DNA of 64,000 bases from Agapanthus africanus (lineage: Eukaryota; Streptophyta; Magnoliopsida; Asparagales; Amaryllidaceae). The position numbers were made by a program, and so were the translations under genes. How positions within the stretch are numbered: position 1 is the first letter of the stretch; the number at the start of each line of letters is the position of its first letter. Below are positions 1 to 12,000 of the stretch, piece after piece. Under the pieces are notes generated by a model that was not told the DNA's origin, searched no databases, and worked only from the letters and a program-made list of their open reading frames with translations. The stretch lies in assembly GCA_030015575.1 (NCBI GenBank), contig CM057347.1, forward strand, positions 406,628,248 through 406,692,247, given 5' to 3'.

Positions 1-2004
1 ACACCCTGGCTAAACTTGGTGGAAACCATAGCGAAATTCATGGAGATCTGCTCCCATTCCTGCTTCGGAACGGTAAAAGGTTGCAACTCTCCAGCCGGCC
101 TCAGATGCTCGACTCAAGCACACAACAAGACTGACACCTTGAAACGAAACTTGAAACTTCTCCTTACATCCCTGTCCACTCGTAACTATCTCATAAGTCA
201 CGCCAAAGCTGGTGGAACTTGGATGATTACAGAGAGTTGGCTGATGTGCTTACTCTAGGATTGCACGTCTCTACCTGATAATGTCAGGTACACAAACGTG
301 TCCCTAACTTAGCACATCATTGTCACAATCAAGGTCTCCGAACCATTTCCCAGCCGATTATGCTCAAGTATCACTGACGAACGAGTATCGGCGGGCGGTG
401 TCTCGCGGAACGATTTAAGGAAAGTGGTCGGGCGCGGACATGAGCAAGCTGTCTCCTCCATAGAGACGAACTTAAGCTGTACTCAACGATCACACAAGAA
501 CTGTAAATCTGCAGAAGACTATCATAACAATCAAAATATGCTGCAGGAAGATGTCCATTAAGCTCTAGTGGTCCGTGGGAAATCTGACACGACTCTCCAA
601 CAAGTAGTGTCTCCAAATCTCCAACGCAAAACCACCGCGGCCATCTCCAGATCATGAGTGGAATATCCTTCCCATACTTCCTCCAAATGTAGGGAAGCAA
701 AAGCGATAACTCTATAGTGTCACCTCAGTACACAATCGAGCCCACTCAAGAAACATTACAGTTAAACAACAAAGTCGCCCGAACCAAAAGCAAAGAAAGA
801 ACTGATGCAGTTGTTAACCGAATCTCCAACTGCTGAAAACTCCGTACACATGCCTCAGTCCACAGAACAGAAACCTCCATCTTGGTCAATTCAGTCGACG
901 GTGCAGCACTACTCTCGTAATCCTGCACGAAACGGCGGTAAAAACCTGCTAAGCCCAACAATCTGCGGATCTCCGTCCTGCACACAAGTCTGGGCCTAAG
1001 CTGTACGGTCACAATCTCCCTCGAAACCATACAAAACCGTCTCCCGTGACTAAAAGACCTAGGAGTCAACACAAAACAAGCCTGAAGAAACACTCCGAGA
1101 ATTTAGCAAACTGCCGGTGCTCTCCCAGTATCTGCATAACAAATCCTCAAGTGATGCTCCTGTTCCTCAAGACACATTAAATAGACCAGAATGTCGTAAA
1201 TAACACAACGACTACTGGTCGAGGAACGGCCTGAAGAAATCTGGTTCATCACATCTACGAATGCTGCTAGGGCATCAGTAAATCCAACAACTCACAAAAA
1301 CACACAAAGCCCGTGGCACGCACAAGGCAGTCTTCGGAATGCCATCACTCCGAACCTGCAATAATGATGACCTGATCCCAAGCAAACTTAGAAAAATGTC
1401 TCGCACTCTGGAGTTGATCGAAGAAATTGTCAATGTGAGGTAAGGGACACCCCTCCGCACCGTAAGCCGGTTCAATTGACGATCCGTCGATACACAACCT
1501 CAAACTGTCGTCTTCCTCCTCGACGAATAGAAATCGGAGCCTCCAAAAGCGAAACACTCAGACACACAAAACTCCCCAAACCACAACTCTACAGCTGATC
1601 CTTTAAGCTCCCTCAGCTTCGCCGGCCCATCTGGAACAACGTCGGAAAAACTCTCGCACGAAAGGAACCCGGTCCAACAATCACACTGTGGCTCCGGTAT
1701 CACGAATGAACGCCAAGAATCCACGACATCTCCTCAGTAGCCGACTAGCGAAAAAGGCTGAATTCAAGCTGTGAGAGGCAGCACAACTATCCGCCGGTAC
1801 AACAAGAACTGACTTGCCGGGAAAATAACCCTGACTGTTTTCTCACGGTAGTCCACAGACGCCTAACACGTAGTTAACCAGTCCGTGCCCAGGAGAACGT
1901 CAAATCTAACATCTCTAGACAGATCAAGACGACGGACGAACCTCCATCTCGGTTGTGGCACAACTGAAATACGCGTCGCGCAACAAAAGGATCGCTGACA
2001 GAAG
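1..2004 (-). pseudogene. pol: Tekay-1 pol remnant (protease, reverse transcriptase, RNase H), heavily decayed
   Basis: Reading down the minus strand, recognisable pieces follow the gypsy order but jump frame. A protease tail with 'LLGTDWL' lies near 1880-1900. A linker with 'FSDVVPD' lies near 1640. RT with 'DNFFDQLQ' and 'GIPKTA' is near 1340-1450. The RT-RNase H junction 'LLGLAGFYRRF' followed by 'LTKMEVSVLWTEAC' is near 860-970. An RNase H piece with 'LVGESCQISH' is near 590. Stops and frame changes separate all of them, and no catalytic YxDD motif was found. The family role is reverse transcription of the element RNA in the virus-like particle; this copy cannot provide it. Confidence 0.75.
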
Positions 2005-2793
2005 TTAAACAACTACTACTAATCTACCCGACAACGGTACAAGCAAGAAGACAAACGAATACATCAAAAGAACATATAAATCAAGAATACCTGAAAACTC
2101 CACATTGGACGTCTGCGCGTCCCGATGAGTAGAAGCGAACTCCTGTGTCTGCCCTCTACTCGCAGCTGGATGAACTCCTCTGGTAGACTGAGCCCTCTGA
2201 GCGAATCTTCCACGTCCACGGCCTCTTTGAATACGACTCTGACGAGGTGCTAAGGAACAATCCCTGACGAAGTGCTGAAGGCTCCCGTATCGGAAACATC
2301 CACGCGCTGACTGCTGACCATCCTGGGGATGAGAGCTGAACGACTGTCCTCGTCCTAAGCCTCTGCTACTCCCGCGGCGGCCACGAAATCTGTCTCGATG
2401 ACCAAACCTCTGCCTCTGGGCTGGTACGCTGGTATGAGTCCTCCACTGTCCTGGAACTCTCTGAGCCTCTGGAATATGCGCCTCGTCAACTGGAGCTGCA
2501 ACCACTGGTGCTATGTAGGTGACGGACTGCTGCATGCTGATCGTAAGGGACAGCTGAGTAACAGGGGTGACAACCTCCTGTCGTAGCTCCCGAACGACAT
2601 CAACCAAAGAACTCATCGTCTGGCGGAAGTCCTGCATCTCTACCAAAAGTCTATCCATAGTATAGATCGTAGGCTGATCCGTCTGCACCTGTGCAACTAG
2701 AGTGCCATCCTGGTCAGTACTCGTCTCACCCGAGCCAATTCTGACCTCGGCCCTCGCTGCATCTCTCTGAGTCCCCATAGTCATCGGCGGCAA
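2005..2793 (-). pseudogene. gag: Tekay-1 gag, internally deleted, running into protease start
   Basis: The frame opens with 'MPPMTMGTQRDAARAEVRIG', close to the Tekay-2 gag start at 18346, which supports this start. After about residue 95 it jumps to an Arg/Gly/Gln-rich C-terminal part; the capsid core seen in Tekay-2 ('WYESL' region, about 180 residues) is absent. A zinc knuckle follows at about residue 160, CFRYGSLQHFVRDC, in which the second cysteine of the C-X2-C-X4-H-X4-C pattern is tyrosine. The tail 'SGILDLYVLLMYSFVF' looks like the beginning of the protease domain. Without capsid core and with a broken knuckle, this Gag could not assemble particles normally. Confidence 0.8.
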
Positions 2794-3013
2794 GGCTATA
2801 AATAGATGTAAGATTCGATAAGAATAAGGAATCGAATCTTAAAGATAGGAAATCATCAAGGAAGGAATTTCAAGCAAATTTGTACTTAGGTCACTTAATG
2901 CGAAGTACCGCATCGTGGGTATGCTGCAGACATACACACTCTACGTTACTTTGCTTAAGCAACCTACTCCATCATACTAAGGTCACCCTACACTCCGAAA
3001 GGTAAAACCTAAC
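2794..3013 (-). other. Tekay-1 leader between primer binding site and gag
   Basis: About 220 bases of untranslated leader. It aligns by eye with the Tekay-2 leader at 18124-18345 (shared 'ggttttacctttcggagtg', the gtgtgtatg stretch and 'aagcgacctta'-type sequence). No ORF seen. Confidence 0.7.
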
Positions 3014-3025
3014 GCTCTGATACCA
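3014..3025 (-). promoter_or_regulatory. Tekay-1 primer binding site (initiator tRNA-Met type)
   Basis: The minus strand reads TGGTATCAGAGC, the standard plant retrotransposon primer binding site complementary to the 3' end of initiator tRNA-Met. It lies four bases (AAGT) past the LTR terminus CA. Confidence 0.9.
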
Positions 3026-5317
3026 ACTTTGGTATGACCCAAAATTGGCCCGTGACGGCCCTAATACTACGCAACGCCTAAAGACGCAACGTAGTAAAAG
3101 AAAGCCAAACCCAGAAATCTAAACCAAGAGAAATACGGAAAAGATAGTATAAGTTTTTGAAACATTTGAAATCACAACCCAAATTCTTTAAAAGTCTTAC
3201 TTTCTTTCTTTAAAATTTTAGCAACACCCCCTTTTAAAAAAAACTAGGCAAGATGAATACAACACAAAATAAAGACAGTAGAGAAGAAGCTGTATATAAA
3301 AGACATCAAATCCACAATAATACACATATCGTCCTCGCCAAGTCGCTAAGTCAACAATACAATAGTAGATGGAGAGTACAAAATACAACGAATGTACAAT
3401 ATGAAATATAGATAATCATCTAACCCACCTAAGCAAAATAGCACTGTGAGCTGATGCGGTATCTGGAGCAAAAGATGATAGCTGAATAGAGAAATAGCCT
3501 GCCTCGACTACTCTGGGGAACAACCTGAAACATCTGTGGCACAACGGGGGTGAGTTGCCAACTCGTGAATAGAAGATAACATATGCAGGTAATCCCAGGA
3601 ATGCACGTACAACATGAATCTAAAATATGCGATTACAGTAATAACATGTCATGCAAATGCTGAAATAAGGAAAGTACAGTAGCCGGTATAATCAAAATGT
3701 GAAGCTATAGTAACGTGACAGTAATATGTAGTAACTACGCCATTAAGGATATGAAGATATAGATATGCAACTATCATAAGGGTACGCAACGGGTACTACC
3801 ACTATATGAATATGTGCATAAGGTAGATAAGGGTGAGATATAGGGTGGAATATGTCATTTCCATGGAAACCTGACATCGTGGTAGGATCACAATCCATCA
3901 AGACACTCACATCCCAAACATCAAATCGGCCCCCAAACTGGGCTCTCACATCACATAGATCTCACATCACCTTAAGTACAAAATCGAATAGCTCTCCTAT
4001 GTCTCGAATGTACAAATCGACCATATCTTTCATATCCAATAACCAATCTCAATGAATCACCTAATAACCCAAGTCCAATCTCAAGTAATCTCTAACATCC
4101 TAAACATATATATGTACAGAAATAAATATGATGGGGGCAATACACATATATTAGCGTCCCATTCCACTAATATTGGTGTAAAGGTATATATAACAACGGC
4201 TAAATCCCCTGTTATATATACAAAAGGTATTAAAAGAAATATCATGAAAACAGTGTGCCAAGCATCGATATAGAAATCCTGTATATCGGGCTCCGTCAGT
4301 CCGGATTGGCCCACGGGGTCCGTCTGCGGTGTCGGCCCTCGGCCCCGGCAGTACAGATCATCCCGCATCCATCTCTCGACTCTGGCCAGTATCCTCCGGA
4401 CAACTGCCAGGTCCAACCAATCACCGCTAGGTACTCGCCCGCCTCCAGGCTCAATCGGCAAACCCATCGATCTTCTTGCCGAGGGGAACCATACCGGGCC
4501 CCACCATGTACTCTCATACGGCAACCACACCTCGTATGGAGCATATAATCAGCACCGATAAAACTCATGGGGGACGCGCAAATATCATATCAAGGAAACC
4601 GGGTTGTTCCATGTATGCATAAATTCATGAACCCCCGCGGTTCCCAAATCCCGAAAACATCATATAAAATCCAGATAAACAATGCGCAAATCCAGGAATA
4701 AATATATGCGATATATCTGAATGCGAGCAGGTAAACAAAAGTATATAGCTGAACCAGATGTATGCAAAATCAATAAGGTACAGCCAAGTATAGGTATCTA
4801 CCTATAAGAACTGATGTCGTATACCCCCTGGGTATAACTAAAATATCTAAAAGGTATACCTGTAGCTGTATCGCAAGGTGTAACTGTACCTATCACTAAA
4901 GGTATGATACACTATATGTATACCGGTAAGCTAGATGTCATGTGTGACAAGCAATAGTATCTATAAGGGGTTGTGTGTGACATGGCAATTATTGACGGTG
5001 TGTGTGTAGCATACAATCCGTGCTCGTGCAACATGAACCGTCAATAATATGTGCAGTGTCCTACGGCTGCTAGTCACAGTATAACAATATCAAGGAAATA
5101 AAGTAAAGGCGCAATTCTACAATGACGTAGAATGTGCGACAGGTATTTGAATTCTAGCCCAAACGCATAACGCCATGCGGGCGATTCCCCTGTAGATGTT
5201 AAATCTACCCACCTACACTCCACGCTGGGTGAATCCTATCATCTGCTCCCCCTGTAGCCGTGTCCGTAGTCCCTGCCTGCAAACCTGCAAATAAGGCATG
5301 AAAATCACATATAAGCC

Positions 5318-5493
5318 AAATATTCCGCGAAACGCGATATCGAACCAAAAAGAGAAACTCGCGTCGCGAACTAAACGCGCGTGTGCACGATACGCTGAAT
5401 CGGGTGTGTACGCGTCTAAAACCATCGCGACACGCCGCGATACGCTGGATCACAGAACCCACTCACGTATCGCGCGTATCGCGCAAACACAAC
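5318..5493. other. CpG-dense patch inside Tekay-1 LTR
   Basis: I count roughly 30 CG dinucleotides in about 175 bases, many as CGCG, with a twice-used motif CGATACGCTGRATC (about 5389 and 5438). Flanking LTR sequence is AT-rich and CpG-poor. Confidence 0.7.
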
Positions 5494-6085
5494 GGACACC
5501 AAATACGATATATAGTCCCAGATTTTCCTACTGGTCAAATCTTACAAAACTAGACATGCCAAAACACTACAATACACTGCAGACAACCCTTCCCAAAACC
5601 CCAGCACCCCACTCCCCTTCCTGGCCGCAAATTGCGGCCAGAATGAATTAATTGGCGGCCCGAGTAGGGAATTAGGGGGTTGTCTTCTGGTGGTGTGTTC
5701 TAGACCTAGGTATCATGTCCCAGTCTCCTCAATTTTAACCTGAAGGCATCGGGTCACAAGCAGATTCCAGATATCACAATTTTCACTTAAAATCACCAAT
5801 TTGCACAATATGGAAAACCTATGGTATTTTAGTGTAATCTGGGGATCTCTCAGTTGAAGTGGCCCTATTAGCACTTAAATAAACTAGGGTAGTTATCACA
5901 ATCAACAATTTCCCAAAATTCCACTTAAACACCATAATCTAGCACTAAATTAGCTAATTTAACACTAACCGACACCAATAAGCATACAAGCTAGGAAAAG
6001 GAGATAAGGGTACAGAAAATATACCCTATTGGACCTTAAAGAGCCCTAGAAGGCAGGTGAAGAAGTGGAGAAGGGCTTCTGCAAG

Positions 6086-6310
6086 AGCTAGGGTTCCTGT
6101 TGCTGCTGTTGCTGATGCCTGCCTCTGCTGCTGCTGCTTCTGATGAATGCTGAAGCTGATGGTGCTGCTGTTGTTTCTGTTGTTGGTGTTGCTGCCTCTG
6201 GTGCTGCTGCTGCCACTGCTGAGAGTGTGAGGGGGTGTGTGTGTGTGTTGATGAAGCTGCTGCTGAGAGTGTGAGGGGGTGTGTGTGTGTTGTTGTGAGA
6301 GAATGGGAGT
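6086..6310. repeat. CTG/GT microsatellite block in Tekay-1 LTR
   Basis: Imperfect TGC/CTG trinucleotide runs followed by two copies of a segment 'gagagtgtgagggggtgtg' with GT runs (about 6219 and 6264). Translations here (poly-Gln/Ser/His-like) are artefacts of the repeat. Confidence 0.9.
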
Positions 6311-6731
6311 GAGAAAATGAGATGGAGAAATGAGAACACAACAAGGACCCCTTCTCACTCTCTCTCTCATAATGAGGCATGGCTCATGCCATGATGCCCA
6401 TGCTCACTCTCTCCCTCCTCAAAGTCAACCAAATATAGAAATTCCATTTAAAAACCCTTTTTAAATTCATTTTCACTTTTTAACAACCATAACACTTAAA
6501 CAATATTAAAACTAGATTAGGGAGAAATGGTTAGTTAACCATGGTTGCTAATCATGTTTAACCCCAAAAACAACCCTAGTTATCATGCACAAGTGTGTGT
6601 GTGCCTAACAAAATTCTAATAAAATACACAATAAATAGGATAAAATATATAAAACTTAATTTGGTAAACTTTTTGCTAGAAACTATATATTAAAATATAA
6701 TTAGCTACAAAACATATTCTAAGGTGTTACA

Positions 6732-7027
6732 GCATACTTGGCTATAACTACATGTTCACCTTTATATGATGTTGTGTTTGGTTTCGGAGAAATTAGGAAC
6801 CGCATGATATATTTAATAACTTGTTGCAGTTAAATAGCGGTTTTTCTTTTATATGTTCATATTTCTGTTTCATGTTGCATATATTATATTTCATGGTTTT
6901 CGCATCGATATATGGATTTCATATGATGTTTCCTGGATGTTTTGCTCCTGGGTATATATATCAGTGGTATGGGACGCTGATATATATACATGTATATATA
7001 TATATCAATGGTATGGGATGCTGTTAT
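6732..7027 (+). repeat. Tekay-2 LTR, left fragment before the Copia-1 insertion
   Basis: Matches, in reverse complement, the Tekay LTR fragment at 37610-38221 ('tatgggacgctgatatat', 'tttcatatgatgtttcc'). Its continuation is at 16758. The true 5' end of this LTR is missing, presumably left of Tekay-1. Confidence 0.75.
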
Positions 7028-9035
7028 TGTTGGATATAGTGCCCACAGAGTCAATTATTGGATCACAGGCACGTGATTGCAATGATTGAGGGAGGACCTA
7101 TGCCGGTAGGACAGTCTTACTCAAGATGATAGTATGCTATCTGGTTTATTTTTATCATCGTGTACTGCTTTAGGCGACCTTGCAGGTCGCTATTACACGT
7201 TGATAGAGCCCTTAGGATTCTTGCTTGACTGCCAGCAGTATGATGGCGATCATATACGTGGGAGTTGGGGTCTATAAGCACATCCTTAAAGTGGTCCCTA
7301 GTCGTGGGAGTTTCGAGACTGGGCATCGATACTCCATTAGTAGACTAGTGTATACAGTCGAGACCCCGACGAGGGGCGATGGCTGGTCTCACAAGCCATT
7401 GGTGTTAGTTGGTTCATCTAATATGTATACATGTGCTCATTGGGTTATGAGTACACCGGACAGGACTCGCCGGGAACATGCTAGTTGGTATTATACCTGA
7501 CGTCAGATAGCAGTTCCCTGGTGACATGTGTACATGTTAGTTCATCGACTTGAGATCGTCATTTGTTTCGTGTGAGTTCCCACTGTGCTTTGATTACTAC
7601 CCTACCATGGCTCAAAGGAGTCGTGCAAACAGGTTTTAGTTGGGTACAGTCCCGAGCCACATGGAGGCAGTGAGCGGATCGGCAGGGGTTTCGTCTCTCC
7701 CGGTATTGGGGGTGAGATCGCGCTGTGTCTAGGAGAGCCATTACACGAAGTCCTTGGCCAAGGCAGGAGATTTACTGGTAGGTATTCCAGTAGTATCTCA
7801 AGGTGTTCTGGGCTACACTCCGACACGACTTGTACCGGGGGTCTGACTTTTACCAACCCCGTAGGCCCGCCATGCGATGCTTATAGAAGAACGGACCGGA
7901 CTGTACGGATATTGTCTCTGACAGGCTCAGTAGGGTGTCAGGATGAGTTCGCTCATCGACCTGCCTTTTGGTCAGTACTTGGTTGCCCGTTACGTACAAC
8001 TAGTACCTCTGACGTGCTAGTGGTTAAATCCATAGCCAATGTATTGACGAGTCTTTAGAGTCTCCCACAGACAGTTTTCAAGTTTCGGGCGAAACGTTGT
8101 AGAGGCCGTATGATATATAGCAGGGTCCGCTCATATACGTGCAGTAGTGCACGGATCATGATCGGGCAGATCATACTAGTGGGTTTTGATTTAAGCCGGA
8201 TCCTAGTATTAGATTTGTTGGATTACTTTAGTCTTGTTGCATTCGCATTCAGTCGGAATGCGAATGCAGGTATGTATATACAGGTGAGGGGTATCCTTGT
8301 GATCCGTCACGAGTTTACTTTAGATGTTGCCGTATCTTTTTGTTGTTGCAAACAATTAGATTAATGTTTGTTAATGGAAATTATAAGCATAAATACATGG
8401 TTAAGATCATTAATTGTGACACATGCACAAGTGATGACTCATGGTCTCTTTTCTTGTGCATGTGTCACATTATATGATGGATTTGTGAGTTGATTTGATG
8501 AGAGGAGAGAGAGGGGCAGCCAAGGGCAAGGTTGGCTCTTGTATTATTCTCTTCTTGCTCTCTTTTTATCATATGAAACACAAAAAAGAAAGATAGCCTC
8601 ATCTTCTTCTTCTTCCTCTAGCTCATAATCTCCATTAATGGCAACACCTTCAACCTCCATCCAAATCAATGGATGCAAGAGACAAAGTGATCACAAACAT
8701 TCTTTACAACACCTTTGACACGTCGGCTAGCACACTTCGTGCCCGAGTTACTTCGGACGAAGAGGGAGCCCGTAAAAAGACTCGAAGATGTGGTGCCCTT
8801 TCCGACGAGGAGATCAAGACCGGAGATGCCGCGAAGAGCTTGGGATGGTGGCCAAAGACCGAAGGACACGGATCGATCGGTATAGCTTTCCAACCCTCTC
8901 TTTAGATAGCTAGTTGGAGGTTAATGGTTTGATCCGGGTTTTAAGCATATGATAGCACCGGTTTCTAGTTTGAAAAAGTTTTCGTTTCCGCATTTTGGCC
9001 TCGTACAGAGGCCGGGGCACTACCGTAGTCTTACA
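7028..9035 (+). repeat. Copia-1 5' LTR
   Basis: Begins TGTTGGATATAGTGCCC, ends TTACA directly before the primer binding site. It carries a perfect 17-bp inverted repeat at 8415-8469. The 78-codon ORF at 8669-8905 recurs in the 3' LTR at 16415 simply because the LTRs are copies. Confidence 0.92.
8415..8469 (+). other. LTR hairpin, perfect 17-bp stem, 21-nt loop
   Basis: Arms TGTGACACATGCACAAG (8415-8431) and its exact complement (8453-8469). The same structure is in the 3' LTR at 16167-16221, and a different-sequence hairpin lies at the matching place in copia A's LTR (45719-45778). Confidence 0.9.
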
Positions 9036-9047
9036 TGGTATCAGATC
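9036..9047 (+). promoter_or_regulatory. Copia-1 primer binding site
   Basis: TGGTATCAGATC follows the LTR end directly; it matches the iMet-type site TGGTATCAGAGC except one base. Confidence 0.85.
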
Positions 9048-12000
9048 CACGCCATTAACCTTTGCTAGCTTGCTCTAACGTGTTTAGAACTTCGATCGAA
9101 CGAATTTTCTAAAAACTGCATTTCCAAGTCACAGTTTCTGTCGAATTTTTCCTGTGGTCAAAAAATTATTTAGTGTGCTGTAGAAAAACAGGCAGGGTTT
9201 TTTAAGATTTTTGTGAAAATTTGGTAAAGTGATCGTACTGTTACGCCACGGAACCACGGCCATACCCTTGTTTTGGCCGCGGTTCCGCCGCAGTAAAGAT
9301 CCTTCCCTGCACCAAATTTTGTACAGTGCTCTCTGAGTTGGAAATAGGGTTTCTGGTATTTTTGTTTGGGCCCAGATTTGTTTGAGTACTGGGTATTGTG
9401 CTTGGGGCCCACTTCGGGAAATTTTGTCGATCGAAGATTTAAATATGTTGGTTCACAGTATTTACATTATATCTGCGACCGTGAATGTCATTTGATCGGT
9501 AAATCTTGTCTAATTGCTATAGTTCTTTTAGACGGATTTGCGAACGTGACATTCACGTTGATGTTCTGTGTTGTGCTGTGATGTTGCGGATTTGTCGTGG
9601 TGGATAACCTGGATGCAGTGGTAGTACAGTTTGGTTGTATTTGTACATTTGATATTGCGGGGCGAGCGTCCGACATGTGGACTGCCGTCACTGCCTGTTT
9701 GTATATAATTCTTTTGGGGCACGACCGGGCTGAGGTCGATGTACCCGTTGTATATATTTTACTTTCTGTACTAGGATTACCCCACGGAGGGGTGCATGGG
9801 TAGCCGGGTTCTAGAGGGCAACGGCCCGTATCTCATGGCTTTGAGACGGAGGGGGCTTCACTCTAGAATTGGCGGGCTATTCGCCGCACTCGTAGGGGGT
9901 ACAGGTTGACCCAAGGAGGGGTGCTCAAGTTACCGGATTCCGTGAAGTGCTGGGTGGTCCATTCATTTTGTTGAAGAGGGCTGCCTCGCTTTAGGTTTTG
10001 GCGGGTAACTTGCCGGGCCCGTATGGGTCTAGAATTTCATTGCACAGGCTATCCACACGACCAGGGGAACGTCGGGTTCAGTAGCGGCTCTATGAAACCC
10101 GGGGCTCCCAGATTATCTGTATTGTTCTGTGATGCTTATTACATTTCTGTGATGTTGCATTTTATCACGCCTTGAGCGAATATTATATATTGATATATAT
10201 ACTAGTAGATGTTGTATATGTTTTACACCCGCGCTAGTCCAGTCCCCGCTCTGTCGTTAGTAAAGTAACCTAACGGGTGATGACAGGACCCAGTGGCGAA
10301 TGCGGATGGCATATACGTACATCGTATTTTCGTTCTTTTGTGGTATGATTAATTGATGGGACTGCATTGATTCGGATCAATGCAAGTTAAACAAACCTGT
10401 TCGATGTTGTTGGAACATTTTTCAAAAAGCTGTTATTGCAAGGACGTTCTCTTTTGTTTTGCACAGTGGTATTCGGTTATGAATATCCAGCACCTCAGTC
10501 GACGAGGCAAGGGCCGAGATCCCTTCACCGGGTGTGACCCCTTGGACAGAAGTTTGCGTCAGGGTAATAACTTCACTATAGCCGATTATTTTTTGCTTTG
10601 CATCGTGGTATTCAGTTGGAATATCCTGCACCTCATTCTACGGGGAAAGAGCCGGGATCTCTTCACCGGGAGTGACCTCTTTGGCAAAGGTTTTCGCCAC
10701 TATATTTTTATAAAAAGTTATCCGGTTCCTTCAACGATATCAAGTTCATTACGTTAAAGGTTTTTCTCCAAAAACCATTCATAGCCCTTCGTCATTTCAG
10801 ACGGGTAGCACTTAGTATTCATGCTATGTTTGTTGGCCAAAGTCAAGGCATGGTGTATGGTAGCTATTTGTTACTTTTCTGTTGCATAGATAGATGCGTT
10901 GGTTTGGGACAGTCATACTGCTTTGTTGGCTAAAGTCAAGGGTAGGTACGGGTGGGTTCAGATTAACCTGGATAATGAGGGGTGGAACTTGACATGTGAC
11001 TTATGATTTGTTGGCCAAAGTCAAGGTCATAAGAGCATGGGGTAAAAATCACATCGGGAGTTTCTAAAGAAACTGAAACTTGCCAGATATGCGCGTACCT
11101 TCTGGAGTGTGATAACCTGAGTGGATTCCATCACATTATCATGCGATGATAGTTGGATCCCGATTCATACTGATGAGTTGGTTTACTCCTCGGGTGATCC
11201 CGACTAATTCTTCTTTCAGGTTTGGAGGAGAATTTGATATTACGGTCGGAGGTTTCCTGATTAGATAAATTGATAACCATTCTGATCTAGGTTAGAGTGC
11301 ACGCTGAGTGTTTCTTTTCTCTCTCTCTTTGGCAGCGACCATGGCCTGACCCTTGACTATGACTCAGTGACCAAAGTTAACCGAACTTTCTTAAAACACT
11401 GGCTTTTGGATTGTCTGAGTTGCATACCTCATTGCCACTCTTACTTTTGCCCTTTTCTCCAGAACACCCCGTATTACTACGAACGTCCACTTCCATTGGA
11501 TAAAACCATCGTATGGTTATATATGAACTCGAAGGAACTTGTTCCAGATTCGAGGATGGTTTCCGGTTCTGGAGAAAATGAATAGGACTATTCAGTTGTC
11601 TTTTCCTTTTACCTTCTCTCAGATTGCGAGTGCTCCTAGGATTAGGACAGTACACCTATTACGCTTAATGGATAGTCTTCTTCCAAACCATAGGCTGATG
11701 CCGAACGGTAGGGAATGAAGAAAACCATTTAGCCTAAAAAGGTGTACATAAGGTATTAAGTAAAGACAAATAAAGGGATTAGTAAGAGGGCAAAGTAAAT
11801 TGCGACTGCTATTCACGACCAAACCAAATATTTCTTCGCCACTCCTATTTCACCTTTGTATTTCTCCATGACACTCCGTATCACTACGAAGATCCACAGT
11901 TTATTGGATACTCCTTCGTATGGTTATATACGAACTCGAAGGAACTTGTTCCAGTTCGGGGATGGATTTTGGTTCAGGAGAAATAGGAATAAGGTTTTAT

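Larger units (their letters stand above)
1..6731 (-). mobile_element. Tekay-1: Ty3/gypsy chromovirus-type retrotransposon, 5' part, left end outside window
   Basis: Order on the minus strand: LTR beginning TGTAACACCTT (its complement ends at 6731), primer binding site, gag, then protease/RT/RNase H remnants reaching the left edge. Integrase and 3' LTR would lie outside. The gag start and the CCHC region match the Tekay/Del style, and the 3.7-kb LTR fits that lineage. The bases after the LTR (GCATA, 6732-6736) may be one target duplication, but the other end is not visible. The sequence on the right, 6732 onward, is Tekay LTR in the opposite orientation, so Tekay-1 probably inserted in the LTR of Tekay-2. 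The reading frames are broken, so this copy is coding-dead. Confidence 0.8.
3030..6731 (-). repeat. Tekay-1 5' LTR, 3.7 kb
   Basis: Starts TGTAACACC (minus strand, 6731) and ends CA (3031-3030) before the primer binding site. The part at about 3530-4700 is the reverse complement of Tekay-2 LTR sequence (for example the block with 'ggggtgagttgccaactc'), which fixes family and orientation. It contains a CpG-dense patch (5318-5493) and a CTG/GT microsatellite block (6086-6310). Small ORFs inside, such as 4081-4530 and 6026-6380, read through low-complexity or LTR sequence and are not considered genes. Confidence 0.8.

Noticed and set aside
4081-4568. Overlapping ORFs on both strands of the Tekay-1 LTR (149 and 97 codons)
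   Set aside because: No recognisable domain; lies within an LTR and the frames are on both strands of the same GC-rich stretch.
6026-6380. Gln/Ser/His-rich ORFs
   Set aside because: Translation of CTG/GT microsatellite sequence inside the Tekay-1 LTR.
8669-8905. 78-codon ORF in Copia-1 5' LTR with a matching ORF at 16415-16651
   Set aside because: The match is explained by the two LTRs being copies of each other; no start context, domain or independent conservation.
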